NCBI RefSeq assembly: GCF_002858715.1
Contig: NZ_PJZH01000016.1
Coordinates: forward strand, 1 to 64,000
Reading direction: 5' to 3'
DNA from: Chimaeribacter coloradensis
GTDB lineage: Bacteria; Pseudomonadota; Gammaproteobacteria; Enterobacterales; Enterobacteriaceae
DNA: 64,000 nucleotides
Shown here: one piece after another, positions 7,867 to 15,613 of the stretch
Layout: each line of letters opens with the position of its first letter
How positions within the stretch are numbered: the stretch's first letter is position 1
The notes under the pieces: generated by a model
What the model was told of the DNA's origin: nothing
The model's input: the letters and a program-made list of their open reading frames with translations, nothing else
Database searches by the model: none
Program-made: the position numbers and the translations under genes

Positions 7867-9411
7867 TCAGGCTTTCGCCTTCGGCATCTGCGAGACCAGC
7901 GACAGGTTCACGTCCAGCCCTTCGACCTGGAAGTGTGGCACCGCATAGAGTTTCACGCGGAAGAAGCCCGGGTTGTCCTCGATGTCTTCCACGATGACTT
8001 TCGCGTCGCGCAGCGGGTGGGAAGCCTGAAGTTCATCGCCCGGATCTTTCATTTCCGTAACCAGCGTGCGTACCCAGGTGTTCAGCTCCAGCTCCAGCAG
8101 GCGGCGGTCTTTGGTGGTACCGATGTTTTCACGCTGGATAAGCTTCAGGTAATGGGCGATGCGTGACAGCAGGAAGATGTACGGCAGACGCGCGTTGATA
8201 CGGCTGTTGGCGGTTGCATCCGCGGTGTCATACAGCGCCGGTTTCTGGGCGGAGTTCGCTGAGAAGAAGCAGGAGTAGTCGCGGTTTTTATAGTAAGAGA
8301 GCGGGATAAAGCCGAGGTTGGCAAACTCAAATTCGCGCGTTTCCGGGATCATCACCTCAGACGGGATTTTCACCTGGTTGCCGGTACCCAGATCATAGAG
8401 GTGGATCGGCAGGTCAGTGACGGCCCCGCCCGCCTGCGGGCCGCGGATCTGCACGCACCAGCCGTTTTTGATGAAGCTTTTCACCATATTGGCGGCAAAG
8501 GCAAACGAGGCGTTGGTCCAGAGGTATTTCTCATGGTCCGGGCCTTTGACCTCTTCCACATAGTTGAAGCTGCGCACCGGTACGGTGTCCGGGCCATACG
8601 GCAGGCGGCCCAGCACGCGCGGCATGGTCAGGCCGATATAGCGGGCATCATCCGTGTCACGGAACGACTTCCATTTAATGTACTCGGCACGGTCAAAGTA
8701 GTTGCCGATGTCTTTAATGGCCGCTACTTCTTCCATCGACTCTTTCAGGAAGAAAGCCGGGCCGACAGAGCCGATAAACGGCATATGGGCAGACGCAGAC
8801 ACTTTGGAGATATTGCGCAGCAGCGCCACATCCTGGGCAGAGGCATCAAACTCATAGTTTGAGATGATGGCCCCAATCGGCTCGCCGCCCGGGGTGTCAT
8901 ACTCCTGGATGTAGGTGTGGTAGTAGAGGCCGGTCTGGATGATTTCCGGGCTGTCTTCAAAGTCCTGACGCAGGTCATCTTTGGCGACGTCCAGCACGTC
9001 GATTTTGACGTTCTGGCGGAAATCGGTACGGTCAACCAGCGACTTCAGGCCGCGCCAGGCGGACTCCACCTGCTGGAAGGATTTATGGTGCATCACCGCG
9101 TCCAGCTGGCGGCTTATCTGGTGGTCCAGTTCGGCGATATGGTGGTCAAGCAGGGTTTTGTCCAGGCGCTCCACCGTCTGGCCGGATTGCTTCAGGCGTG
9201 CCAGGAAGACCTGTACCGCCGCGGTGACGCGCTGGTCGGCGGTCACATCCGCCAGGGCCGCACCGTCCTGAAAGTCATTGAGGTCACCCAGCTCAGAGAC
9301 CGGCGTCAGGTTGATTTTTTCAAACAGGGAGGCATAGACGCCTGCGGCTTCCGGGTGCTCCAGCACCGTGGTTTTACCGGCAGAGGCGGTTTTTTCAGTG
9401 TTGACAGACAT
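7867..9411 (-). CDS. tssC: T6SS contractile sheath large subunit TssC (VipB)
   Basis: A 514-residue TssC/EvpB-family protein. Recognisable segments include AWRGLKSLVDRTDF, ISNYEFDASAQDVALL, RDTDDARYIGLTMPRVLGR and the C-terminal PHFQVEGLDVNLSLVSQM. With TssB it forms the contractile sheath around the Hcp tube. I prefer the ATG at 9411 (MSVNTEK) because GCGAG lies nine bases before it; another in-frame ATG two codons upstream (9417) has that element only three bases away. It starts 35 bases after the tssB stop, so the two sheath genes are co-transcribed. Confidence 0.96.
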   Translation of the reverse strand: MSVNTEKTASAGKTTVLEHPEAAGVYASLFEKINLTPVSELGDLNDFQDGAALADVTADQRVTAAVQVFLARLKQSGQTVERLDKTLLDHHIAELDHQISRQLDAVMHHKSFQQVESAWRGLKSLVDRTDFRQNVKIDVLDVAKDDLRQDFEDSPEIIQTGLYYHTYIQEYDTPGGEPIGAIISNYEFDASAQDVALLRNISKVSASAHMPFIGSVGPAFFLKESMEEVAAIKDIGNYFDRAEYIKWKSFRDTDDARYIGLTMPRVLGRLPYGPDTVPVRSFNYVEEVKGPDHEKYLWTNASFAFAANMVKSFIKNGWCVQIRGPQAGGAVTDLPIHLYDLGTGNQVKIPSEVMIPETREFEFANLGFIPLSYYKNRDYSCFFSANSAQKPALYDTADATANSRINARLPYIFLLSRIAHYLKLIQRENIGTTKDRRLLELELNTWVRTLVTEMKDPGDELQASHPLRDAKVIVEDIEDNPGFFRVKLYAVPHFQVEGLDVNLSLVSQMPKAKA

Positions 9412-9446
9412 AAGCATTATCTCGCATTAATCCATTAATTGAGGAA

Positions 9447-9941
9447 TTACGCCTTCGGCGCCAGGGCATTGAGTTCGTCACGCAGCGCGTCGCTGAGGGA
9501 CGGGTCTTTCAGGATATTTTCAAGCTCTTTGCGGAAGGTGACGTTGTCGAGCAGATTGGATTTCAGGTCACGCAGCAGGTTGCGCATTGCCAGCATGGCG
9601 CGCAGCTGCGGGATTTGGCGGGCGACCTGCTCCGGCTCGAAATCTTTCATCTCGCGGAAGGCGAGGCGGACGTTCTCTTCGGTGCCGTCCCCCGCCAGGG
9701 TGTTTTCCACGGTGAGGTTGACGGCCGGCGCGAACTCCGCCAGGACGCTGTTGAAGTTGTTTTTGTTAATGCTGACTTTTTCACGCTCAGAGATCGGGCG
9801 ATGCTCCTGACCGTTGCTGTAATCCCCCATGACGACCAGCTTCAGGGGTAATTCCATTTTTTTCTGGGCGCCGCCGGTGTGCAGATCAAGTTTTATATTG
9901 ACGCGGGCCTTGGGGATCTCATTCTGAAAAGAACTGGACAC
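9447..9941 (-). CDS. tssB: T6SS contractile sheath small subunit TssB (VipA)
   Basis: A 164-residue TssB beginning VSSSFQNEIPKARVNIKLD with the family hallmark LPLKLVVMGDYS. I chose the GTG at 9941-9939 because AAGGAG lies six bases before it and homologues start at this Ser-Ser-Ser-Phe; an in-frame upstream ATG at 9965 would place the ribosome site inside the gene. TssB pairs with TssC in the sheath and carries the element recognised by ClpV for recycling. It is the promoter-proximal visible gene of the T6SS transcript, preceded by a long AT-rich region. Confidence 0.95.
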   Translation of the reverse strand: MSSSFQNEIPKARVNIKLDLHTGGAQKKMELPLKLVVMGDYSNGQEHRPISEREKVSINKNNFNSVLAEFAPAVNLTVENTLAGDGTEENVRLAFREMKDFEPEQVARQIPQLRAMLAMRNLLRDLKSNLLDNVTFRKELENILKDPSLSDALRDELNALAPKA

Positions 9942-10448
9942 GATAACTCCTTTTATATAAAGCAAGAGATGACGTAAGGAAAATAACTTACCCGGGAAGA
10001 CAAAAGCAGAAACCAGCTATTTATCACCATAAATTAGCACTGAATTATTGGCAGATAAACAACCTTCATCTAAAAAAATTAATTTAACTATTTGAATTTT
10101 AATAATGACATTAAAAATAATGATAATTAAATTTAAATCACTGACAACTGGCGTTTTGGTTAATTTTTGATCGATAAAATAAGCTTAAAAATCAAGTGCA
10201 TAAATAATATTTCCTCTTGTTTAAAAAGAGAATTCAGTGTAAGTTAATCATCCAGGAAAACAATTTTCCCCGATAAATTTATAAAACCAATAAATAAAAA
10301 ATTTGATTTTATAATTCTTATCAATGAATCACTGGGCAATAAATTAATCATTATAGAAACGGCGATTTATATTTCGCCAGCATAATAAGAGTCTTATCTT
10401 AAAATCATCAGATACCCGTTCTGTCGACATTCAGGGTAAAGCCGCCTG
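9942..10448. promoter_or_regulatory. AT-rich upstream region of the T6SS operon
   Basis: About 500 bases between tssB and the dinI-like gene hold no convincing gene. The part from 10020 to 10400 is very AT-rich, with many A/T runs, in contrast to the GC-rich coding sequence beside it. This is the composition expected of an H-NS-silenced promoter region, and the T6SS promoter must lie here. I could not pick a single convincing -35/-10 pair. The H-NS role is inferred from composition only. Confidence 0.5.
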
Positions 10449-10472
10449 GATAAATCGCTTTCGCGATTTATC
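10449..10472. repeat. Perfect 10-bp inverted repeat with 4-base loop
   Basis: GATAAATCGC, loop TTTC, GCGATTTATC. No T run follows on either strand, so it is not a classical terminator. It lies in a GC-rich island (about 10430-10560) inside otherwise AT-rich intergenic DNA and may be part of a dispersed repeat. Confidence 0.7.
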
Positions 10473-10611
10473 ATGCCCGGTTGAGGTGGGACAGGCCGGG
10501 TGCGAAGGCTTCCAGCGTTGTTAGGATCTCGTCGCCATACCGCATTGAGGGGTGGCCTTAAAAAATTTTTTTGCCCGCCCCGGCAAACCCATAGCGAAAT
10601 GGTGGCAACCA

Positions 10612-10627
10612 CTGTATATTCGTCCAC
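10612..10627. promoter_or_regulatory. Degenerate LexA-box candidate upstream of dinI-like gene
   Basis: CTGTATATTCGTCCAC lies 31 bases before the dinI-like ATG. The left half matches the LexA consensus CTGT-N8-ACAG, but the right half (CCAC) fits poorly. dinI genes are SOS-controlled in relatives, so the position is suggestive; the match is weak. Confidence 0.3.
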
Positions 10628-10657
10628 CTTGAATTTGCCACCTTATAAGGACGCGCC

Positions 10658-10903
10658 ATGCGTGTAGAGCTGATTTACGATAAACGCAATGTGGCCGGGC
10701 TGCCGAATGCCCATGCCATGATCACCGCTGAACTGACCAAACGGGTACACCGCGTATTTCCGGATGCCGAGATTAAAGTGAAAGCGATGCAAGCCAATGG
10801 CCTGAACAGTGATGCCAACAAACAGGACAAATCGGTACTGAACCGATTAGTGGAAGAGATGTTTGACGATGCCGATGAGTGGCTGACACACAGCGACTAT
10901 TAA
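10658..10903 (+). CDS. DinI/MsgA-family DNA-damage-inducible protein
   Basis: An 81-residue acidic protein, MRVELIYDKRNVAGLP at the start and LVEEMFDDADEWL near the end, the pattern of the DinI/MsgA family. DinI (E. coli) stabilises RecA filaments and tunes SOS and UmuD processing. The closely similar MsgA of Salmonella is linked to macrophage survival, and the N-terminus here looks more like MsgA than E. coli DinI. The start has AAGGA six bases upstream. The gene is monocistronic, facing away from the T6SS operon. The exact member within the family is uncertain. Confidence 0.85.
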   Translation: MRVELIYDKRNVAGLPNAHAMITAELTKRVHRVFPDAEIKVKAMQANGLNSDANKQDKSVLNRLVEEMFDDADEWLTHSDY

Positions 10904-11058
10904 GCCCGGCCGCATGCTATACAGTGTGAAAAATGTATGTTTTCAGTTGCAACTGTTAAGAATCCGTATGACTGCGTAAATAGGGTAAAATCCTATAGGC
11001 GTGCACTTTTTTCAGGATTACTTTAGCGGCACCTGACTATCAGGCGCTGGAGTTTATT

Positions 11059-11400
11059 ATGATGAAAAAAGCCGTCACGCTGTGTGCCCTGTTGTTATCG
11101 CTCCCGCTGGTTTCCCACGCTGGGGTAGAACTGGGTGTGGATGTTCCCGGTTTGTCTCTGCATATCGGCGATCAGGATCGCCGCGGTTATTACTGGGATG
11201 GCGATGACTGGCGTGACCCGCACTGGTGGCACCACCATCACCGCCATCACGAAGATGGCCGCTGGGTCTGGGTGGAAGAGCCTGATGAAGACGTGCCGCC
11301 GCCCCGCTGGCATGAGCCGCCGCCTCCGCCACGCTGGCATGATGACTGGCATGATGGCCCACCGCCACACTGGCATCATCATGACCGCGATGACTGGTAA
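11059..11400 (+). CDS. His/Pro/Trp-rich periplasmic protein, YpeC-like (DUF2502)
   Basis: A 113-residue secreted protein. Residues 1-21 form a Sec signal peptide ending SHA. LSLHIGDQDRRGYYWDGDDW follows, resembling the conserved start of the DUF2502/YpeC family. The rest is low complexity, with clusters of His, Trp, Asp and Pro (WWHHHHRHH, PPPPPRWHDDWHD). The density of His and Asp suggests metal binding, but that is inference; no function is established for the family. GGAG lies seven bases before the first of two adjacent ATG codons. A strong terminator follows, so it is a single-gene transcript. Confidence 0.8.
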   Translation: MMKKAVTLCALLLSLPLVSHAGVELGVDVPGLSLHIGDQDRRGYYWDGDDWRDPHWWHHHHRHHEDGRWVWVEEPDEDVPPPRWHEPPPPPRWHDDWHDGPPPHWHHHDRDDW

Positions 11401-11405
11401 TATTG

Positions 11406-11440
11406 ACCGGCAGCCCCTGGGCTGCCGGTTTGTTATTGGT
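11406..11440 (+). terminator. Rho-independent terminator after the ypeC-like gene
   Basis: An 11-bp perfect stem ACCGGCAGCCC/GGGCTGCCGGT (11406-11416 with 11419-11429) and a 2-base loop are followed by TTGTTATT, six bases past the stop. Confidence 0.85.
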
Positions 11441-11606
11441 TGCGGCTATCTGCATTACCCCTGCCGTGTTCACCGTATATTTCTGCTGCTTGTGCCCTCT
11501 TTTCACCCCACCGCCTCCGGCAAGAAATTCAGTTTGTTTTTGAATTCGTTTCTGAAAAAATAGCATCCGGTAAAATCACCCAACATAGATAAGGGAGTTC
11601 TGGCTG

Positions 11607-11696
11607 ATGATCCGGTTACTGATCGTGTTCGTCTGTTTTGTCGCCGTATGCGCCGGTATTATTTCATTGATGCAAGGTACCAGCCCGTGGGGCTGA
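11607..11696 (+). CDS. Tiny hydrophobic protein (29 aa)
   Basis: A 29-codon ORF, MIRLLIVFVCFVAVCAG at the start and a short polar tail, predicted to be a single membrane helix. AAGGGAG lies nine bases before the ATG. No homologue is recognised. It is the first of three short hydrophobic ORFs in about 420 bases on the same strand; the good ribosome site is the main argument that it is real. Confidence 0.45.
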   Translation: MIRLLIVFVCFVAVCAGIISLMQGTSPWG

Positions 11697-11715
11697 TGCC
11701 GGCAGGGGCTGGCTG

Positions 11716-11820
11716 GTGAAGGGCAGGCAATTTTACTGGTTGATCGCCGGGGTGCTGGTCGCAGTGGTGCTGTTGGATGATGCCATCGCCCGGCTGATTC
11801 ATTGGCTGCTGCTAAAGTAA
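11716..11820 (+). CDS. Tiny hydrophobic protein (34 aa, GTG start)
   Basis: A 34-codon ORF starting with GTG, with AGGGG about seven bases upstream. The middle (YWLIAGVLVAVVLL) is a membrane helix, followed by an amphipathic end, IARLIHWLLLK. It starts 19 bases after the stop of the preceding tiny ORF, so both could be on one message. No family is recognised. Confidence 0.35.
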   Translation: MKGRQFYWLIAGVLVAVVLLDDAIARLIHWLLLK

Positions 11821-11925
11821 GCGTTTACGGCACAAATTGGCGGGGAAATGCCTCTCTGCTCCCCCCATTGTTTCCTCCCGGTTGATTGATAATGGCGGCT
11901 CTCTTCCCTGATCCCTGAGGCTGCC

Positions 11926-12027
11926 ATGACCCTGATCCCAACACTCACGTCTGTCTGGACCCTGCTGCTGAGCGGCTGTGCGCTGTTCTGGCTGTCGATG
12001 ATAATGCTGGCTGTACAACTGTTCTAA
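11926..12027 (+). CDS. Tiny hydrophobic protein (33 aa)
   Basis: A 33-codon ORF that is almost entirely hydrophobic, with a TLLLSGCALFWLSMIMLA core and no charged residues at all. TGAGG lies six bases before the ATG. It is a plausible single-pass membrane peptide, but such ORFs also occur by chance, and no homologue is recognised. Confidence 0.4.
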   Translation: MTLIPTLTSVWTLLLSGCALFWLSMIMLAVQLF

Positions 12028-12240
12028 GCCGCTGAAAACTCCTTTAAGCAGCTGAAAAATCATCATTTGCATCTTTATCATCCTACTTTTTGTGGCGACT
12101 CGCAGATTTGTGACGTTACGCTTCACAGCTGTCCACGGTAAGCTGATACTAGAATGCCGCCTGAGGTATTACCCCGATACCGCAGCCGCATGGCGCGCCA
12201 GCCACCGGTTGTATTCAGGCCCACTATTCAAGGATGAGAA

Positions 12241-12456
12241 ATGATTAGAACGGTCTATCTGGACAACGTTGTCTATCAGCTTGAGGCTGACGACTTACTG
12301 ACGGCGTGTGAACAGGGAAGTTATGCCATATTCAGTGAAGCTGAGGGATGGTGGGCAGTCAGGATTGACGCGCAAGGTGCCAGTGCACTGTCACCCGATC
12401 CTGCTGACGATCGGAAGGGGGCGCTGGAGACCCTCGCTCACCACCTTCACCTGTGA
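12241..12456 (+). CDS. Small hypothetical protein (71 aa)
   Basis: A 71-residue acidic soluble protein, MIRTVYLDNVVYQLEADDLL at the start and a compact C-terminus ETLAHHLHL. AAGGATGAG lies directly before the ATG, a good ribosome site. No family is recognised and there are no membrane segments or obvious motifs. It lies upstream of the AraC-type regulator on the same strand with a gap of about 130 bases, so co-transcription is possible. Confidence 0.6.
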   Translation: MIRTVYLDNVVYQLEADDLLTACEQGSYAIFSEAEGWWAVRIDAQGASALSPDPADDRKGALETLAHHLHL

Positions 12457-12587
12457 TGAACGGCGGCGGGCCGGGGAAGCGGGCCGCCGTCTTTGCCCCT
12501 GCCCATGTCCCCCTGCCCCGCTCAACTCCGCTATTTCATAGATTTTGTGTATACTGCCCTATACCAAATTCAGAAACAGACAAACCC

Positions 12588-12974
12588 ATGGCACACGATA
12601 TTCATATCACAGTTGTCTGCGCCCTGAGCAAGTGGATTGAAAACCACCTTGGCCGCGTCATCCATCTGGAAGAGCTGGCCAGCTACTCCGGTTACTCCTT
12701 GTGGCACATGCAGAAGCTGTTCAAAGAATCGACAGGCATTTCGCTGGGTAAATATATCCGCGAACGCCGTCTGGCGGGCGCGGTGTACCAGCTCAGTGCC
12801 AGCGATACGCCAATTTTTGACATTGCGATGGATTTTGGCTTCGGCTCCCAGTCGCACTTTACTTACATGTTCCGTAAGCGCTTTAACATTACCCCGCACG
12901 AGTTCCGGCAGAACCCCGACATCACGCTGGACATCGCCCCGCCGTTGCACCTTATCCATCAGAAAACGGCCTGA
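12588..12974 (+). CDS. SoxS/MarA/TetD-like AraC-family transcription regulator
   Basis: A 128-residue protein that is all DNA-binding domain, with no ligand-binding half, like SoxS, MarA, RamA and TetD. Two helix-turn-helix units are visible: LEELASYSGYSLWHMQKLF with KESTGISLGKYIRERRL, and IFDIAMDFGFGSQSHFTYMF with RKRFNITPHEFR. I chose ATG 12588 because the conserved fold starts there; upstream in-frame sequence is non-conserved. Proteins of this size act by their own abundance and commonly activate stress and efflux genes. micF, a MarA/SoxS/Rob target in E. coli, lies 7 kb away, but a link is speculation. It converges on the first chitinase gene across a shared terminator. Confidence 0.88.
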   Translation: MAHDIHITVVCALSKWIENHLGRVIHLEELASYSGYSLWHMQKLFKESTGISLGKYIRERRLAGAVYQLSASDTPIFDIAMDFGFGSQSHFTYMFRKRFNITPHEFRQNPDITLDIAPPLHLIHQKTA

Positions 12975-13000
12975 GACAGGCCTGCCCGGTAAAAGCACAT

Positions 13001-13038
13001 AAAAAAACGCCCCGGCCATCACAGCCGGGGCGTTTAAT
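13001..13038. terminator. Bidirectional terminator between araC-type regulator and chitinase 1
   Basis: A 12-bp perfect stem AAACGCCCCGGC/GCCGGGGCGTTT (13005-13016 with 13024-13035) has A and T runs on its flanks, so it can stop the plus-strand regulator and the minus-strand chitinase transcript. Confidence 0.88.
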
Positions 13039-13064
13039 GCACCTATTACTGAATTATGCCGGAA

Positions 13065-15332
13065 TTATTTCAGCATATCTGCGGTGACCTTCACTTCCTT
13101 TAAGGTGTTTTCTGCAAGAGTAGTGATTGCACTGCTGCCCGCACCTGGTGACCCGGCGGTAAATTTAACCGTCACTTTATCCCCGACGTTTAATTTCCGG
13201 TTGGCTGACAATATCACGTCATTACCCTGTTCTTGCTTGGAAGAGTAATAGTGTTGACCGTTAAAGGTTTCCATATTATAGGCACCGTTGACGTAGCCTA
13301 CGATACGAATGTTGGCGTTAAACAGATCCTTCGTTTCAACAATAGAGAAGCCATTTTTATTAACGGTCAGGCTTTTCAAACCTTCTGTTGCTTTTTTGAC
13401 ATCAGCATCAAGGGTAGGATTGTTCAGCATCTCTTCGGTGACGATAATTTTTCTCAGGACGGTATATTCAGATGAACTTTGCCCCGGTTTGTTGGTAGCT
13501 TTACGTAATTCGATGACATCACCCACCTTCACGGCAGCTGTTCCTTTAGCCGCTTGTGTCAGTCTGACGGTATGCTCATTAGCCTGGGTGGTTTTGCTGC
13601 CGTAATAAACCGTACCCGCATAGCTTTCCATCCGGTATTGGTTATTCACATAGACCATATAGCGGTTTTCGCCGGTCTGATGCGCTTCATCCAGAACGGC
13701 AACAATATTCAATACATTATTGAAATATTGAAGACGCAGATCTTTCACTTCAGATTGCTCTTGTGCATCCTTCACATCCTTCACAATCTTGCCCAGCTCA
13801 TGATCCGGCGTGTCACCGCTCAGATCCCAGACAATCGCGCCGCCGTAGCCTTCATTATTGATGAAGTCCACTTTTTCACGGACAGATTGCGGGTCGTCAT
13901 AGGTCAGCAGCTCTTTGGTAGAGGCGTTGTACATATACGGCACGCGTGATTCGCTGTCCCAGTAGCGGGTGAAGCCGCCGTTCGCCAGTTTCTCTTTCAG
14001 CACATACCACGGGTTGGTGCCGGTGAACTGGCCGACGTCATCCCAGGCACCCTGAGAGGTGGCGGAACCCGGTGCAAACAGGCCCGGCATCCCCGGAATA
14101 ATTTCGGTGGGTTCGACATTGCCCCAGCCGCGGCCGTAGTAAGGAATACCAACCATCAGCTTGTTTTTCGGCACATTATAGGTGTCAGCGTACTCTTTCA
14201 GGGTGGCAGAGACGTTGAGTTTCTGGTCAGCATCCTGGCGGTTGGCATACAGCGGCGCATTGTGGCCGGTAATCGCGTCAAAGGCACCGTGAATGTCATA
14301 GGCCATCACGTTGACGCTGTCCATCAGCGGCGTAGTCACCGCCGGGTTGATAAACTCAATTTTGCTGTGGTTGGTGGTCACGGCGGCAGAGAGCTGATAG
14401 TACTTGTCATCTTTTTTGCCCTGCGCATCCAGCTTGCTGCGCAGGCTCTGCATCAGCTTGGTGAACTGCGCTTTTTCGGCCTCGGTGTCCGGGTACTCCC
14501 AGTCCACGTCGATCCCGTCGAAGCCCCACTGCAACATAAAGGCCAGCATGCTGTTGGCCAGTTTGTCCACACCCGCATCGGTGGCGGTAGCCGCTTCGAA
14601 CACGCCTTCAAGGGAGTTGTTCCAGCCGCCTACGGAGATCATGTTAGTGACGCCCGCTTCTTCGGTCATCTTGTCGAGTTGCGTCAGCAATTCAGGAGCT
14701 TTATAGGTGTCATGAATACCGACTTCACCGTTTTTCACCACGGCAAAGCCATAGTTCAGGTGGGTCAGCTCAGAGAAATCAATTTTGTCCGGCGTAAAGT
14801 TATTGTGTGCGTCATACACGCCCCACTCCGGGAAGTAACCGATCACTTTCCGCTGCTCAGCCACTTTCGCTTTCTGCTGGTTCTGGAAATCGATCGCCGC
14901 CTGGCCGGTGTACGGGGTAAATTTAAAGGTGGCGAGGGTCGTCACCGCGATTTTCGCCCCTTTTGCCCAGACGTCGTTGCTGCCCGGCAGCTCACCCGGG
15001 TTAGACCACCATTTATTGGTCCAGTAATAGCCGTTGTAACGTACCACGGTGCCTGCCTGAGAGTAGGTGGCCGCCGGGTCGTAATCCACGGCTTTCATCG
15101 CCGTATCCTCTTTTTTCGCCACGATGACGGTCAGGGTACCCGGGAAATGGTTCTGTTTTTCGCTGGCGTAGGCTTCCCAGGTTTTTCCGTTATCGCGGGA
15201 GATCATCTGGGTAGTATCAAGGCCGGAAATGGTATTGGTGCTGTCATTGGCAGAGAGGGTAGCCGCTGACGCCGCCAGGGGAGCCGTAACCGCCGCCAGC
15301 AGAATGGCGGTGGTTATTTTACTTAGCTTCAT
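13065..15332 (-). CDS. GH18 chitinase, copy 1
   Basis: A 755-residue secreted chitinase. The Sec signal peptide is 1-23 (cut after ASA). An N-terminal beta domain follows, with a CBM5/12-like chitin-binding segment at about 98-122 (YNGYYWTNKWWSNPGELPG). The GH18 TIM barrel spans about 160-520, with the catalytic motif FDGIDVDWEYP at 271-281; Glu279 is the proton donor and Asp277 and Asp275 assist. The SVGGW strand is at 233-237. Residues about 535-755 hold two related modules of about 100 residues, each with a YVN..Y.ME...G..YY.S core, whose family I do not recognise. It hydrolyses chitin outside the cell, presumably after export from the periplasm by a system not seen here. AAAGGA lies seven bases before the ATG. 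It is a tandem paralogue of the next gene. Confidence 0.94.
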   Translation of the reverse strand: MKLSKITTAILLAAVTAPLAASAATLSANDSTNTISGLDTTQMISRDNGKTWEAYASEKQNHFPGTLTVIVAKKEDTAMKAVDYDPAATYSQAGTVVRYNGYYWTNKWWSNPGELPGSNDVWAKGAKIAVTTLATFKFTPYTGQAAIDFQNQQKAKVAEQRKVIGYFPEWGVYDAHNNFTPDKIDFSELTHLNYGFAVVKNGEVGIHDTYKAPELLTQLDKMTEEAGVTNMISVGGWNNSLEGVFEAATATDAGVDKLANSMLAFMLQWGFDGIDVDWEYPDTEAEKAQFTKLMQSLRSKLDAQGKKDDKYYQLSAAVTTNHSKIEFINPAVTTPLMDSVNVMAYDIHGAFDAITGHNAPLYANRQDADQKLNVSATLKEYADTYNVPKNKLMVGIPYYGRGWGNVEPTEIIPGMPGLFAPGSATSQGAWDDVGQFTGTNPWYVLKEKLANGGFTRYWDSESRVPYMYNASTKELLTYDDPQSVREKVDFINNEGYGGAIVWDLSGDTPDHELGKIVKDVKDAQEQSEVKDLRLQYFNNVLNIVAVLDEAHQTGENRYMVYVNNQYRMESYAGTVYYGSKTTQANEHTVRLTQAAKGTAAVKVGDVIELRKATNKPGQSSSEYTVLRKIIVTEEMLNNPTLDADVKKATEGLKSLTVNKNGFSIVETKDLFNANIRIVGYVNGAYNMETFNGQHYYSSKQEQGNDVILSANRKLNVGDKVTVKFTAGSPGAGSSAITTLAENTLKEVKVTADMLK

Positions 15333-15550
15333 AATTGTATCCTTTTAAAAAAATCATCGCCGTAACGACATCCAGTAATGCGGCGTGCATAATAAATAGT
15401 TTTCCCTCCAGCAGAATCAATAGTTATTACACTCTTAATTAACTGACAATTAAATTAGAACGCCTTGTGTTATGTACTATTAATAAATACGTTACATACT
15501 TTCATCCGTCATGAAGGGTAATGCGGCAACCCTCTAATAATAAAATGCAT

Positions 15551-15585
15551 AAAAAACGCCCCGGTCATAATGGCCGGGGCGCTTA
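15551..15585 (-). terminator. Rho-independent terminator after chitinase copy 2
   Basis: Reading the minus strand, stem CGCCCCGG/CCGGGGCG (15574-15581 with 15557-15564) is followed by TTTTTT. It lies about 30 bases past the stop of copy 2, so the two chitinase genes are separate transcripts. The stem resembles the terminator of copy 1, as expected for a duplication that included it. Confidence 0.9.
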
Positions 15586-15613
15586 CCTACTATTTCACCG
15601 CAACAAATTAATC

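Noticed and set aside
10394-10627. Minus-strand 77-codon ORF upstream of the dinI-like gene
   Set aside because: It spans the perfect hairpin and the A6T7 tract, has no recognisable family or good ribosome site, and overlaps the likely dinI promoter.
12027-12060. Direct repeat of GCTGAAAA-type sequence near 12030 and 12050 as a regulator-binding pair
   Set aside because: Two short imperfect copies 18 bases apart are too little to support a named operator.
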